A DNA stretch of 64,000 nucleotides from Buddleja alternifolia (taxonomy: Eukaryota > Streptophyta > Magnoliopsida > Lamiales > Scrophulariaceae), in NCBI GenBank assembly GCA_019426215.1, contig CM033393.1:9086046-9150045 (forward strand). The letters run 5' to 3'. The notes beneath the pieces were generated by a model, which saw nothing but the letters and a program-made list of their open reading frames with translations, was not told the DNA's origin and did no database searches. Below, piece by piece: positions 32,575-46,490 of the stretch; the first letter of the stretch is position 1, and every line of letters starts with the position of its first letter. The position numbers were made by a program, and so were the translations under genes.

Positions 32575-34375
32575 AGAATGAAATATGTGTCATACATTGA
32601 GCATTAATTTGATACATATATGACACATATGCAGTCAAGTAAGTGAAGCATCTAGGAAATCTTTTAGTGAAATTTTTATTCCAACTGAACATTCAATCTC
32701 AAAGATTTACAGAACGCGAAAACTGTCCCTGTTGTTCTCGATTGGTCAGTAGGAAATGTGACTTGTCTAGAAGCCCGGAAAAATCTCTCTACATATGCTT
32801 GTCGAGCAACTCATAATTTATAGTAATAAGGTTTATCTAGATCTCTGCTCTAGAAAGCTGCGTCGCATATACTTTACAAATTCATAAAATATTTGTTTAA
32901 ATATACCTTTCAATATAAATTACATATACATGACATACATCTATAAAATACTATTGAAAAATAAATAAAAATGGGAATAAAGATACATAGTACGGGACGC
33001 TGAACTGATTGGAAGACTGTCAAGGGATGTCGACTGTTGGGTTGCAAAGGAGTCGAACTCGAGTCGAGACTAGTGATTTTGCTAGGCTCAAGCTCGAGTA
33101 TGACTATTCGACCCCAAGTTTGTCAAACCTTAATTAAAGAGCTCGAGCTCGTAGGTTGAAAAAATTTCTCAACAAGATCTCACAAGCTCGAGCCTTGGCT
33201 CGGAAATTTTTAGAATTCTTTTGCAACTGGCAGCCTGCAGCAGCGATCTTGCTAATCAAGAAACAGAGGTGAAATGAAAACTTCGCCAATTTTCTATCAC
33301 AATCGAATTCATTACATACATGGGTTTGTCAAAAAAACTCATTTTCTATCACAATTGAACTCAACAGGCTTGCGACCTGACTCGACTCGAGTTACGTGTA
33401 GAGTTTCCTTAGAGCACTCCCCACTTCCTTTTTCTAGAAAATGCAAATAGAGCAAGTCATACCCAAAATCGGATATCTACTTGAAAAAGTTCTCAAATTT
33501 GTTACCTACCAATATGATTCATTTTTTTTTTGAAAAGATCATGCAGGGAATCTAATCTCTCGTGCCGGGTCACTCAAAGACAAGTTCTCTCTGAGGCAGT
33601 GTCTCCAGTAAAATTCGGTTGTTTGTCACCTCTGGGCTCACAAGTCGTTTACCGTTTGATCCAACTACCTTGGTTTCTTTTACAAATTAAAGTCACAAGT
33701 TGTGTTTTCTCTATTTGAGTTATATGATCGATTTTCTTAATCTTTTAATATATACTGGGTAAGATGCCCCCAATAGTTTCATTTCATAGGATATAAAAAA
33801 AGCTCAAAATTCTAACATTTTTTCCCCAAAAGTACTCTTAAAAAATTAATTAAAATGAGTTTGATTATCGTTCAACTTTACAAATACAAGTATTTTGCGA
33901 CAATTAAATGATAAAGGTTAACATTCTTTGTGGAATGGGTGACTTAATATTATCAATTTTTTGGGACATGAAGAATACCGTACAAAAATTACAACCAAAC
34001 ATCCATCTTTTAGTCAATCATGGAACCTTAGCAGCTTGGATACTCTTTGCTCCAATAGACTTTAACTTATAACACCTCAACTCTTATTTTATGCATTAGA
34101 AATGGCTTCATCTTCTTGCCGCGGCCATATAAATTAATATCTCTTCATTGCCACTACGACACATTTGCTGGCATCTCTTTTATAAGGAACAGGATTAGTT
34201 ACATGTCGAAGCCGTAGTTCCTCCCTATGCATAAATAATTATGTTGACTAATTAATTCGACTATTTTTAAGTGCCATACTTAATAATTTCGTCAATCATT
34301 TAAAAGTTAATCGAAGAACATCTAATAATAAAACTATTATTATATATAATAATAAAGTTATATAACATCAAAACA
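32575..34375. other. Intergenic DNA with an AACTCGAGTCGAG inverted repeat
   Basis: No gene was recognised. Between about 33053 and 33396 the ends AACTCGAGTCGAGAC and its inverse, plus GAGCTCGAGCTCG strings, suggest a decayed MITE; no target duplication was seen. A short duplication of TTTTCTATCACAAT is near 33290 and 33342. Confidence 0.5.
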
Positions 34376-34879
34376 GTCAGTGAAGGGCTTATACACATAC
34401 GGTATTTATGGTCTAGAGTTTCGTAAATGATTCATTCATTTCGTACTCAATTGGGTTACGATGCGAGTCCACAGGACTGGTTAGGTGACACTCACATCCT
34501 TTGGTAATTCCTCCCATTGCCAATTGAGACGAACATAAAGAGTCCCACTATAAGAAACGAACAGGATGTCTTTATGTGTTAATCTTTTGGAAAGATAAAA
34601 TTAATTGGACGGATTGATTTAATGATAAATCAATAAATTAAATATTTAATTTAATTAGATTAAATTAAACTATTTAAGTAAAGAATTAATTAAATAAAAT
34701 TAATTAATAATATATATTTTGGATTTAAATAGAATTTAAATCAAATATATATTAAAAGGTGGACTAATTTGATCGAGACAACAAAGTGCCCACCTTGACT
34801 GTCCAATAGAGCCCTAGGGGCTGCCACTAGGAGTACCAAGGAGGTCTCCTACTTGTTGCATAAGTTAGAGAGTTATAGA
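34376..34879 (+). repeat. Copia-A 5' LTR, first fragment
   Basis: Homologous to 59461-59966 of the 3' LTR, starting at GTCAGTGAAGGGCTTATACA. It continues at 36541 after solo LTR B. Confidence 0.88.
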
Positions 34880-36540
34880 TGTTGGGAATCGATACACGAA
34901 AAACGCAGTGGAATAAAATTTCGATTCCCGAAGCCATGGATCAATTTGGGCTCTCGTTGATTTTAAACAAAAACAATAAATACACGAAAAGATTGATTAA
35001 CCTCGTTGTAGCGTGTTTCGTTTCTTGATCTACCGTCTACTGCACCAATCCCCAGGACTCCTGCCTCTAGATAATCACGTGCCGAATTCGTCGGAAATCT
35101 TCCTCCTCCATCTCCAAATGGAGGCAAGAAGAGAAGAAGAGGGAGAGAATATTTTCTCTCTGCTTTACTATGTAATTTTGGTGGCAACTAATAATCTCAT
35201 CATCCTAAGTCTAAGTGTTGGAGGATTTAAATAGAGTCCTCCTACTTGGACCTAGGTTACACGCTTCATAGGCCTGTGTGGACGGCCAAGTGGGATAAGT
35301 TGGCCCAGTCAACTTAGTCCACTTTAATTTAATTACATTTCATATTTAATCTAATTAAATATGTATGTGATTAAATTAATATTTAATTTAACCAAATTCA
35401 TTTAACCTAGTTCAATAAATATTCAAATTAATTTAATGTTCCATTGTTTAATCCAATTTAACATAATTCGTCCCCTCAATTAATTTGTCCATGTAATGAC
35501 AAATTACCAAAATGCCCCTCCAAGTACACAAAATGATTTCCCGCTCATTCCTGTTAGCGCGACTCTCTAGGTTTGTCTTGATTGGCAATCGGAGGATACC
35601 AAAGGATGTGGGTGACAACTAGCCAACCCCGTGGCCCCACATCGTAGCCCAACCAAGTACGAAATGACTATGTCACTACAAACCTCTTGACTCTGAATTC
35701 CATATGAGTAAAAGCCCTTCACTGATGTAGCCCGGTCGAGTGAGAGTCGTGGAATATGTCAAACTCACATAACTCGATGCTATGCTATGAATCAAAGAAA
35801 CATGAAATGACACAACTGCCCTCTGTGTCCCACACGAGTCAGTTCTATTGCTTTGGCCAAAGACTTTCCATTTCAGTTACCTATGATCGCATAGGGTATC
35901 TGCTCGTTTACTTTCGAGACAGTGAATCCCTTCTTGGCAATCACTTTACAACTGCTACTTGCCCATTGGGATCGCACTTCGAGGTCGGCCCCACCAACAG
36001 GTGAATTGGGCCTAACTACTCTAATAACAGATCCAACGTCACAAGCACATCTTGATAGTGAATCCTCAAGTCAAAGGCTCACGCATACTATCATAGTCAG
36101 TAATCCAATCATTGACAGTCACTGAGTAAAAATCCATGTGATCGGATTACTGCAAGTCGTGTTCGAATACATTAATTCCATTAATGTATCTATGACACAA
36201 ACTCCCACTATCCCATAGTGTTCTACTGGCACTGTTTGTCAGAACATGTGTCATACAAGTCTATTAGAATATTAATGCCCAATTAAGATTTTTTGACTTG
36301 CGAAGCCTTTTGAGTGTTCAAGTACGAAGTCCTTCCAGTGTCCTTCTCCTCATCCCAGAAGGAGTGGAAGACTTGCCTTGACACACATGGACTAGTTATT
36401 TGTTCATTACTTATAAATGCCATGAAGGTTTACATGAACAAAAGATAATGCCTTTCTATATTTATTATTAGGCGTATAATACAATGAAGTGCCCTACTTA
36501 ATCTAATTCCTCATTGGAATACGAGGGCACATTCCTAACA
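34880..36540 (-). mobile_element. Solo Copia LTR (B) inserted in the Copia-A 5' LTR
   Basis: It is bounded by TGTTGGGAATCG and CATTCCTAACA on the plus strand, 1661 bp. Flanks ATAGA and ATAAA are a 5-bp duplication with one change. The uninterrupted site can be read in the Copia-A 3' LTR near 59961 (GAGTTATTAATATCTCC). The TATA-like TATTTAAAT near 35224-35236 points leftward. No internal coding region remains. Confidence 0.88.
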
Positions 36541-36882
36541 ATAAATATCTCCAACTGTGTTACAAGACTCCTAACCCTTATTGCATAACACAAAAAGAAG
36601 AAAACTCCTACCCTAATCAGCTCTCTCTCTAGCTAGCCGTCCACCACCACCACAAGAAGAGACTTTTGGAGATCTTTGGAAGGCTCGTTTCGCGTGAAAC
36701 TTTGGAGATAGGAATTCTGAGAGAGTAGCTGTTATGCGAATTCAAGAAAACAAAATCGATAAGATATTTAATTTCGTTTAATTTTGTAAAACCTTGAAAA
36801 TCATCAAACACACGTTAAATTGATTCAACTCTAGGAATCCTCAATTCTTCCTTTATGTTTTTCGCTCATAAGATTCCTAACT
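36541..36882 (+). repeat. Copia-A 5' LTR, second fragment
   Basis: Matches 59967-60294 of the 3' LTR and ends ATTCCTAAC just before the primer site. Confidence 0.88.
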
Positions 36883-36883
36883 G

Positions 36884-36895
36884 TGGTATCAGAGC
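36884..36895 (+). promoter_or_regulatory. Copia-A primer binding site
   Basis: TGGTATCAGAGC, the initiator-methionine-tRNA complement typical of plant Copia elements, immediately after the LTR. Confidence 0.92.
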
Positions 36896-38722
36896 CGGCT
36901 TTAACGCGTTTGATGATTTTTTGCATTTGAAATTATGTTTGCTAATTTGGAATAAAAAAATTGATTTTTACATGATTAATATTTGATATTAAAATCTGAA
37001 TTTTTGAAAACTTCATCGCCTCGAAATTGTTGCCCGAAAAGCGCCGCTGCGCTGTCGGGTGAGTGGAGCCGCCGGCGACGCCAACAGTGGCAACGCCATT
37101 GCACGTTTTGAATGTGCAACAGCGACGCTGCTGTACGGGATTTGAAAAAAATAATAGAAAAAGAGGGTGGCGGAGCTGAACCCAGTTTTTAGCACCCGCA
37201 CACACGGTGTTGGGCTAAGCCCAGCAGTTTGCATGCTGGGCTAGGTCAAACGCTTAAGTGTGCGTGTGTTTGGGAAGCTGACCGAGCCCAACGAGCTGCT
37301 GGGCCTGGCCAACGATTAATTGTATATATATATTTATATATTTTTTTATATTTATATATATATATATATTAATAATTATTGGGTTTGACCTAAAAGACAA
37401 ATTTGACCCCGATTTCTCAATTATCCTTTTTCCTGATAAAATTAATTTTATTTTTCTAAAATTAAATTAGATTTAATAAGTTAAATTTGATTTGAATTTT
37501 ATAATTAAATTAGATTTAATTATGTCATAAATTAATTGAAAGTTAGTTTATGATTCAAGATGATTAAATGAATTGGATTTATTTTGGGTTGAGTTTGGTT
37601 TTTTCAAAATAATTAAGAATAAGTTAGACTTATGTCTTAAATAATAAATTGGATTTATTCATCTTTTAAATTGAAATTAAATTCATCCTTCCATAATTAA
37701 AGTAGATTTAATTAATTATGAATTCTTTTTCATTTTTAAATTAATGCCAACATAATTTTAAATAGTTTATTTACATGCTTTAATGTATGTTGTGGTGGAT
37801 GCATCCCATGGACTTGGGGGTTTTTACCGCTTTGTATTATGTGGGTTGTAATGGGCCTGTTAGTGCCCCCCCCCCCCCGTATAAGGTGCTTCTAAAATAT
37901 GTAATTAGAAGTAGGACCTTTCTAGAGCATGGAGCTCAGATCTTATCAAGATTAGATTTGATAGAGGCCCCTATCCCCTGATTGGTCTATTGGTTTAGAT
38001 CAGTCTAGAATGTCCATGGAATGCATGATGATAGGATAACTAGGTTTTTCTATTACTGCATGGCACAATTTGATTTATTCCACATATGCGCGTAATAAAT
38101 TAATGTGCAAAGTGAGGCCTTATAATATTAACAAATGCTCCCGAATTAAAGATACCAAGTAAAAAAAGGATACTTGATATCCTGGCTCTCCATCAAACTT
38201 TGAGAGATAGAATTATGAGTTGTGTATGGCATCGTCCCGACTAATGGGGGTTATGCACTAATTCATAATTCAAATCTCTCTAAGTACATTTGATGCCATC
38301 GGTCACACCGTTACAAGTTGCAAGATGAGATTCAACTGTTAGATCGAAAGGAGTTGATGGGAAAGTACTTAGATGGATCATCACCAATATTTCGTTACAG
38401 ACTGAGATTAAGTGATCCATGAGTCAAAACTGAGACTGAACCATTAGTTGGACTGATTGGCGTGGAACGCCACTTCAAAGATTCCAATGAACCATATATC
38501 GTTATAGATTGCAACTCATTAAAATTTTTAAAGAACTCAATCACTCACTACAAAATCTGTCTAATAAGATTTCCGTTCATTGCAGTGGGAGTGCAATGGT
38601 TCGAAAAATGTAGTGGGAGTCAAGTCAAATTAAAGTCCTAATTTTACTTGGGTACAACATAATCATCATCTAATGAAATCTTGGTTTATTTTCTGCAGTT
38701 ATATATATATCTCTCTCTCAAA
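36896..38722 (+). other. Copia-A 5' leader
   Basis: Long non-coding leader. A GC-rich segment at 37015-37320 (CGCCGCTGCGCTGTCGGG, hairpin-like GGGCTAAGCCCAGC) is followed by AT-rich DNA, a run of fourteen C at about 37867, and a CCTGGCTCTCCATCAAACTT block also present, inverted, in Copia-C near 47020-47050. No gene was found. Confidence 0.6.
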
Positions 38723-40910
38723 ATAGTTAACCCATTCAAAGTTTTGCTTGAAAAGAATATCTTGATTGGACAAAACTTCTATGATTAGAACAGAGGACTG
38801 TCCTCAATGATGAGAATCTCCAGTATATGCTAGAATTAGATCGACCACCGAGGCCTGGGGTCAACGAGGATGATTCGGCCAAAATGGCATACTCGGATTG
38901 GGTTTCTAATGCTCGTAAGGTCAGGGATTATATGTTGAGCTCCATGTGTGGCAAGTTGCAGCGTACACGTGAGAATATGGATAGTCCTAAATCAATCATG
39001 CTACACTTGGAGGAGCTGTTTGGGGAACACGGAAAGTCTGTTAGATATTATGTGTCTAAAGAGCTATTCAACACAAGGATGAGATAGCATAAGGACGTTA
39101 AAGATCATGTTTTGTAGATGATCTCCATGTTAGAGAGGCTGCAGTCTATGGAGTTCTTCATGGATTTTCACCTTCAGGTGGACTTCATTCTGTATTTTAT
39201 GAAGTACAACTTTGAATCACTTGAGAAATTCATTGAATTCAAGACTTTAGTCGAAAACCAAACCGGGCATCATATCAATGCACTTTGGTCTGACCGCGGT
39301 GGTGGATATATGAGTGCCAAATTTGACTAGTTCTTACGAGAACATGGCATATTGTTACAACTTACTCCTCCAGCTACTTCACAATTAAATGGCATAGCAG
39401 AACAAAGGAACCGAACACTGTTGAATTTTCCCATTTTGTTGTGGGGACATGCACTGCTCAGAGCTGCTCACATACTGAACAAATGTCCCTCCAAATATGT
39501 TCCTAAAATGCCGTATCAGATATGGCATGGAAGGAATCCTAATCTGAAACACTTAAAGATATGGGGTTGCCTAGCTTATGTGAAAAAGACCAAGGCAGAG
39601 AAATTGGAGGCTAGGTCCTTGAAAGGACGATTCGTTGGTTATCCCGAGGATTCCATGGGATACCTATTCTACCTTCATGCCAATGAAAGGATCATTGTAG
39701 CCTTGTAGGCAATCTTTCTCATAGAAGAATTCATTCGAGAAGGTGGAGTTGGTAGGAGAATTGTTCTAGAAGAACAAAATGAATCTCCTTTGGAAGACAC
39801 TGTTCAAGAGACCCAACCCGAACCAAAAATGACACATAGAGATTTGGTTATCTACTACAAGGAGAGCATAATTTGTATGTAGTAGCGGAAGAAAACCATA
39901 GAGACGATCCCTCTAGCTATGACCAAGCAATGATGGACATGGATTCTGAAAAATGACATGAAGATATGAAAGTAGAAATGAATTCAATGTATTCGAACCA
40001 AGTCTAGATTCTGACAGATCAACCCAAAGGTATTGCACCCATTAGATGAAAATGGATCTATAAGAGAAAGATTGGTTCGGATGGCAAGGTAGACACCTAT
40101 AAGGCCATGCTAGTGGCGAAAGGGTATACTCAAAAGGAGGGCATTGACTATGAGGAAACCTTTTCGCTTGTAGCTATGATTAAATCCATTAGAATTCTAC
40201 TTGTCATAGATGCATACCTGGATTATGAGATCTGGCAAATGGATATGAAGATCGGTTCTTAAATAGATTCCTCGAGGAGGAAATCTATATGGAACAGCCC
40301 AAGGGTTTCATATCAAGTGCAGATTCTCATAAGGTCTACAAAATGAATAGGTCCATTTATGGACTCAAGCAGGCCTCTCGCAGTTGGAACCTTCATTTTG
40401 ATAAAGAAGTACAAAGCTATGGCATTATCAAAAACGAGGATGAACCATGTGTCTACAAGAAGGTCAGTGGGAGCAAAATCACATTCTTGGTGCTATATGT
40501 AGATGATATTCTACTTATAGGGAATGATGTAGGTCTGCTAACTTCGATTAAGATATGGCTTCCAACCATGTTCTCCATGAAAAACTTGGGAAAAGCCACC
40601 TATATCCTTGAAATTCGCATCTACAAGGATAGATCGAATAAGATGATAGGACTCTCCCAAGCCCTCTACTTAGAGAAGGTCCTAAAGTGAGTTAGGATGG
40701 AGAACTCTAAAAGAGGTATTTTGCCCATGAAACATGAAATTCATTTCACTAAAAAGATGAGTCCTCTAAGTGAGGAAGATCAAAAAGAGATGAGTACAAT
40801 TCCCTATGCCTCAGCAGTGGGAAGTCTCATGTACGCAATATTATGCACGAGACCAGATCTTGCCTATGTTGTGAGCGTGGTGAGTAGGTTTCAAGCAAAC
40901 CCGGGCAAGC
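38723..40910 (+). pseudogene. Copia-A gag / integrase / reverse transcriptase remnants
   Basis: The gag start is ATA (38723) where the related Copia-C has ATG, then a stop follows. The 38827-39190 part is a UBN2-type gag (DYMLSSMCGKLQRT, SIMLHLEELFGEHGK). Near 39196 it jumps directly to integrase sequence (EFKTLVENQTG, LWSDRGGGYMS), so zinc knuckle, protease and the integrase N-terminus are deleted. Integrase goes on at 39352-39708 (AEQRNRTLL, GCLAYVKKTKAEKLEARS). Reverse transcriptase follows at about 40030-40910 with KWIYKRKIG, SIYGLKQASRSWN and the catalytic LYVDDILLIG intact, broken by several stops. It is cut at 40910 by Copia-C. Confidence 0.88.
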
Positions 40911-42591
40911 TGTTGTGAATCGAACCAGCGAATAAAATTTTTAATCGATTCACATAGACCGAACTCAATTCATGATTTTGATAACTTCGAAATCACAAAA
41001 GATATCAAGAATAGATGGTAATCTAATTACCTTTCTTGATGAAAAACAAAAGCCTAGCCTTTTGATGAGAAGCAATAGATCATTCCTTCCTCTAGATAAT
41101 CACGTGAAAGATGACCTTCAAATCTTAAAGCTTGACTTCCTCTACCTCAGAGTTGGTTAGGCGCCTTAGGTTTTATGTGGAAGGAGAAGGATTTGTGTTT
41201 TTGCTCTTTTTCATTCTCTAAGATGAAAAATTGACTTGAGTTATGATTTTAGTTAAACACCTAGTGTTTAAATAAAAGACTACTCCTTGACTAAAAAGAC
41301 TAGGGGGGTAGCCGATCTGAGCCCTAGGGATAGGTGTGCTGGGCTTTTTCTTACTCCAAGCCCAAAATTAAGTATTTAATTAATATTCCTAGTCTAATCC
41401 AATTGGTAATTAATTAAATACTATTCTCTTTTTATAAATAGTACTTTATTAATTCCAAATTAATAATAACTTACTATTAATATTGATTGAATAAAATAAT
41501 TTAATTACAATATTTAAAGATATTTATTATTATCAACACTTATCCCTTTCGATAATTTTCACTCCAAGTGCAATTACCAAAATACCCATCAAAAAGTAAA
41601 ACTCCTTTATTATATCATCTTTACATAGCGCGACCATCTAGGCTCATCTTGATTGGCATTGGGAGGATTCCAAGGATATAGTTATTACCAAGCCATCCCG
41701 TCAAGCTATACCCAAACCCAATCAAGTACGAGATGAATATTTCATCATGAACCTTTTTGTTATAAATACTATATGAGTATAAACTCTTCACTGACGCAAC
41801 CCGATCAAGTAAGAGTCTGGAAAGTCAAATTCATAAAACTTGATATTGTACTTGATAATCGTACTGATGTGAAATTACGAAATTGCCCTTCATATCCAAT
41901 ATAAGTCAGTCATTGATGCTTTTCCCAAACACTTTAATTTCACAACACCTATGACGTACATGTTGCTTCTCGTTTACTTGAATAGTGAATCCCGTATTAG
42001 CAGTCCATTTCCCATTGTCGAACGCACCAATTGAATCGTACTTCGAGGTCGACCTTACCAATGGGTGATTGGGCCTAACTACTCTAATAACTTATTCAAT
42101 GGTACGAGCACAATGTAAATCACTCCTCAGGTCTAAAGTTCACTCATACTATTATAACGGTAATTCTCATCATTGACTGTCACTGAGTAAAAACCAATGT
42201 GATAGGATTACAATGAGTCATGTTCGAATATGTTAACTCCGTTAACCATATTCAAAACACCTGCTCCCATTATCTAATCAGTCTGAGTCTTAGCACTTTC
42301 TTTGTCATAGAAAGTGTCATACGAGTCGAATCTAAATGCCCAATTTAGATTCTTTGACTTGTGAACCGTCTTTATAAGATCAAGCACTTTACTCCACCAG
42401 CGTTCCAACTTATCAAATAAGCAGTGATGAGTACACCTCGATCTTAAGGACCTATTTGTTCAATACATTTAATGCCAAAATTAGATTTGTAAGAGCAAAC
42501 TCAGTGCCTTTTATTAACCAATAATAATGATCATACAATATAAATAAAATGGCATCTTAAATCTAATTCCTCAATGGCATAGAGGGCATCA
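40911..42591 (-). repeat. Copia-C 3' LTR
   Basis: On the plus strand it runs from TGTTGTGAATCGAACC to AGAGGGCATCA. The usual AGTGGGAGA polypurine tract next to 42591 appears shortened (only AGTGCAAGT is left on the minus strand). Confidence 0.82.
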
Positions 42592-42599
42592 ACTTGCAC

Positions 42600-45500
42600 T
42601 CAATGCCAGTTGCTATTGTATTTGAGTCCCATCTTCTCAAGATGTTTCTCTAGCACCGCCGATGATCGAGGCTTAGTGAATGGGTCAACTACGTTTTTCG
42701 CTGAGGCTACTTTCTGCACAGTGATGTCGCCTATTCCAACGATTTCTCGTATTATGTGATACCTCCTCTCTATGTGTTTAAAGTTGTTGTGAGACCATGG
42801 TTCTTTAGCTAGTACCATTGCTCCATTGTTGTCACACCATAGTGGCAACGCCATTTCCATGTTAGGGACCACTTGAAGTTCAACCATGGACTTCTTTATC
42901 CAAACAGCTTCATTAGCTGCCTCTGCGGCAGCTATGTATTTAGATTCACATGTGGAGTTCGCAGTTGTGCTTTGCTTGGAACTTTTCCAATACACTGCTC
43001 CACCATTCAGAGTGAATATAAACCCAAACATAGATTTTCGATCATCCACATTAGACTGAAAGTCTGAGTCAGAATATCCATGTACTCTCATATCTTCATT
43101 TCCATATATTAGAAGCATATCCTTCGTTCTCCTAAGATACTTAAGGATAGTCTTCATAGCCATCCAATGCTGCTCACCAAGGTGAGCTTGAAATCGACTA
43201 AATGCACTCACAGCGTAGGCTATATCAAGTCTCGTGCATAACATTGCATACATGAGACTTCGCACAGCTGATGCATATGGGATTTTACTCATCTTTAGTC
43301 TGTCCTCATCCAATTTTGGACACATAGACTTAGAGAGATGTAATCCATGTCCCATGGGCAGAAGTCCTCCCTTAGAGTTATTCATTTCATATCTCTTAAG
43401 GACTTTCTCGAGGTAGAACGCTTGGGAGAGACCTAACATCTGATTCTCCCTATCCCGGTAAATGCAAATCCCAAGGATGTAGGTTGCTTCTCCTAAGTCT
43501 TTCATGGAAAATGTGCTTGATAGATTTGAATGAGCCTATGTCATTCCCCATTAGTAATATGTCATCTACATATAACACTAGGAATGTCAACTTGCTTCCA
43601 CTGGACAATTTATAGACATACGACTCATCTTCATTCTTAATGAATCTATAAGATTTCGCTTCTTGATCGAACCGTTGATTCCAGCCGCGAGATGCCTGCT
43701 TAAGTCCATAAATGGACTTGTTTAAGCTTGCAAACCTTATGAGAATCTGCATCGGATATACAACCTCTGGGCTACTGTATATAAATGTCCTCCTCTTGGT
43801 ATCCATTTAAAAATACGGGTTTCACATCGATTTTCCAGATTTCATAGTCCTGGTTCGCTGCGATGGTGAGTAGGATTCGAATGGACTTGATCATTTCTAC
43901 GGGCGAAAAGGTTTTCTCATAGTCAATGCCCCTCTTTTTATGCTATAACCTTTCACGACAAGTCTGGCCTTATAGGTGTCTACCTTGCCATTCAGACCAA
44001 TCTTTCTCTTATAGATCCATTTACACCCTATCAGCCGTACACCCTTAGGGAGATCAGTAAGAGTCCAGACTTGGTTCAAATACATCGAATTCATCTCTGC
44101 ATTCATGGCTTCCAACCATTTTGCGGAATCAATATCAGTCGCTGCTTGCTCGTAGCTAAAGGGATCATCTCCTTGGTTTCATTTCCTACAGCAAACAAAT
44201 ATTGTTCTTCATGAAGGTAACCATATATCTCAGGCGGTTGAGATACTCTACTAGAGTGATGCAGCGACAGTTGTGTCTTTTGAGTTTCAGGGTCAGTTCT
44301 TTGTACTTGAATAGGTGTCCCCGAAGGGGATTTATTTGGTTCTTCCAGCAGAACCAGTTTCCTACCTGCACCTCTTTCTCTAATAAACTCGTCTTCGAGA
44401 AAGAATGCTTGCAAGGCTACGATTATCTGATGATCGTTTGGTAGGTAAAGCAGGTACCCCATGGAGTTAATGGGAAAACCTATGAATCGATCCTTGAGGG
44501 ATCTTTCCTCTAGTTTCTCTACCTTAGTCTTCTTAACATATGTGGGGCAACCGCATACTCCTATGTACTTAAGATTATGTTTCCTTTAACACCACAACTC
44601 ATACGGTGTTTCGAGAACAGATTTTGAGGGACACTTATTCAATGTGTGTACTGCTGTAAGCAAAGCATATCCCCACAATGAAATAAGTAAATCAGTATAG
44701 CTAAGCATAGATCTTGTCATATCCGATAGAGTACAATTTTTGCGCTCAACTACTCCTTTTAATTATGGGGTTGCTGGAGGAGTAAGTTGTAACACTATGC
44801 CGTGTTCTTTTAAGAATTCATCAAACTCAGCACTCATATATTCGCCACTACGATCCGATCATAGTCCCTTAATACTGTGCCCAATTTATTTTTCAATCAT
44901 AGTCTTGAACTCCTTAAACCATTCAATAGCTTCAGACTTATGCTTCATTAAATACACGAGTCCATATCTACTATGGTTGTCAGTGAATGTAATGAAATAC
45001 CGAAAACCTCCATAGGCGTCATCCTTGAAGGGCCCACAAACTTCTGTATGAACTAAACCCAAAACTTCCTTGGATCTTTCAAAATGTCCGGTGAAGGGTG
45101 ACCTAGTCATTTTTCCTTTTAGATAGGATTCACATGTTGGATATGGATCAGATCAAAGAAGACCGATAAGCCTTTGTATCTCCAATTAGTGAACCTTGAA
45201 TTCACCAGCATGTCCAAGTCTAAGATGACACATAAGTCTTTGGTAAGTACCATTCATACTATTCTTCTTAGTCATAGTGTTAATACAATCCATTAACTAA
45301 AGATGCTGAGCCAACGTTTTTATATCTAAAATAAATATCACAACCATTGTCATTAGAAGTAAACAAGTATCCTTTCCTGACTAATATAGGAATAAAAACA
45401 ATGTTCTTAATCCCATAGTGCAAAACGAGACAATTATCTAAAGTAATAGAATGTTTGGACATTAATGTAATAGAAGTGCTTCCAACGTGTGTAATTGCGA

Positions 45501-45760
45501 TCCTGTGCCCGCTTCCCACATTGATCATCACTTCTTTTTCGCCCAGCTTTCTACTTGTTTCTAGATCCTGGTTCAAAACACAGATGTGAGCACTAGCTCC
45601 CAAATCTAGAATCCATGAAGTAGAGAAAATAGTCATAGAACAATTATTTAAAAAACAAAGAGTTCTATACCTGATTTTTCAGCTTCCAGCTTGGGACAAT
45701 CTCACTTCCAGTGCCCTAGCTCCTTGCAATGGAGGCAGATGTCCGTTTTCTTTGGGATCC
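42600..45760 (-). pseudogene. Copia-C pol (zinc knuckle, protease, integrase, RT, RNase H)
   Basis: Reading leftward: the end of gag with a CCHC knuckle interrupted by a stop (CLHCKELGHWK, about 45760-45700). Protease follows at 45636-45280 with ILDLGASAHIC, where the usual DSG triad reads DLG. Integrase at 45110-44462 has VHTEVCGPF in place of a D-V-CGP motif, so the first catalytic Asp seems changed to Glu. Reverse transcriptase is at 44115-43450 with KWIYKRKIG and an intact LYVDDILLMG, and RNase H at 43505-42600 with SKSMCPK, YSDSDFQSNVDDRKS and VDPFTKP. The last frame (301 codons) is unbroken; the rest needs several frameshift and stop corrections. Confidence 0.9.
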
Positions 45761-45861
45761 TACCCTTGAACTTCTTGACCTTTTTAACTTTGTCATTGCT
45801 TGATGATTTGGAGACTTCTAGCTACTTCTTACCTCTTTTCTTTTTTTGACTTCTCTTAAAA

Positions 45862-46490
45862 TCAGTGGAAATGACTCGAGCTAGTAGTTTCTTTCATCTT
45901 CGCCTCCAACTGTGATTGAGCATTGATCAGTTTATTCATTAGCCCAGCTAGTGTGCATTCAATGTCATTCATGTTGAAATTCACACTGAATTGCGAAAAT
46001 AATTTTGGGAACGATTGGAGAACGAGATCAGTTTGAAGGCGGAAGTCCATGGTGAAATCAAGGGCTTCAAATCTCTCAATCATAGAAATCATTCTGAGGG
46101 TGTGATCCCCAACCTTCTCTCTTTCTTTTATTCTAGCTCCAAAGAGTTCTCTCGATATCTCATATCGAGCAGTCCGACTGTGATCTCTATAGAGTTCCTT
46201 TAAATGCAGCAAGATTTCCGCAGACGTCTTGATTTTCTCGTGAGATCGTTGGAGATCATTGCTCATCGAACCCAGTATGTAACCTCTAACTTTGACATCA
46301 TCCTTGCCCATGTTTCATAGGCAAGTCAGTCCTCAAAGTTATTAGCATCACAGACATGAGGCCTCTCTTTATCAAGCACATATTCTAAGCCTTCAAGACT
46401 GAGGACTGTCTTTAAATTTCTTTGCCAATCGACAAAATTATCTCCAGTGAGGACAATTTTCTCAAGCAGAATGTTGAGTGGGTTAACCAT
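45862..46490 (-). pseudogene. Copia-C gag (UBN2 type)
   Basis: It starts at ATG 46488-46490 (MVNPLNILLEKIVLTGDNF, typical opening), runs into TGA near 46330, and continues in another frame as YILGSMSNDLQRSHEK, ILLHLKELYRDHS and MISMIERFEALDFTMDF. It ends with SSSHFH at 45862, before the knuckle. Confidence 0.88.

Noticed and set aside
37780..37985. Short plus-strand frame in the Copia-A leader
   Set aside because: It spans a C-run, has no family resemblance, and leaders of this kind are non-coding.
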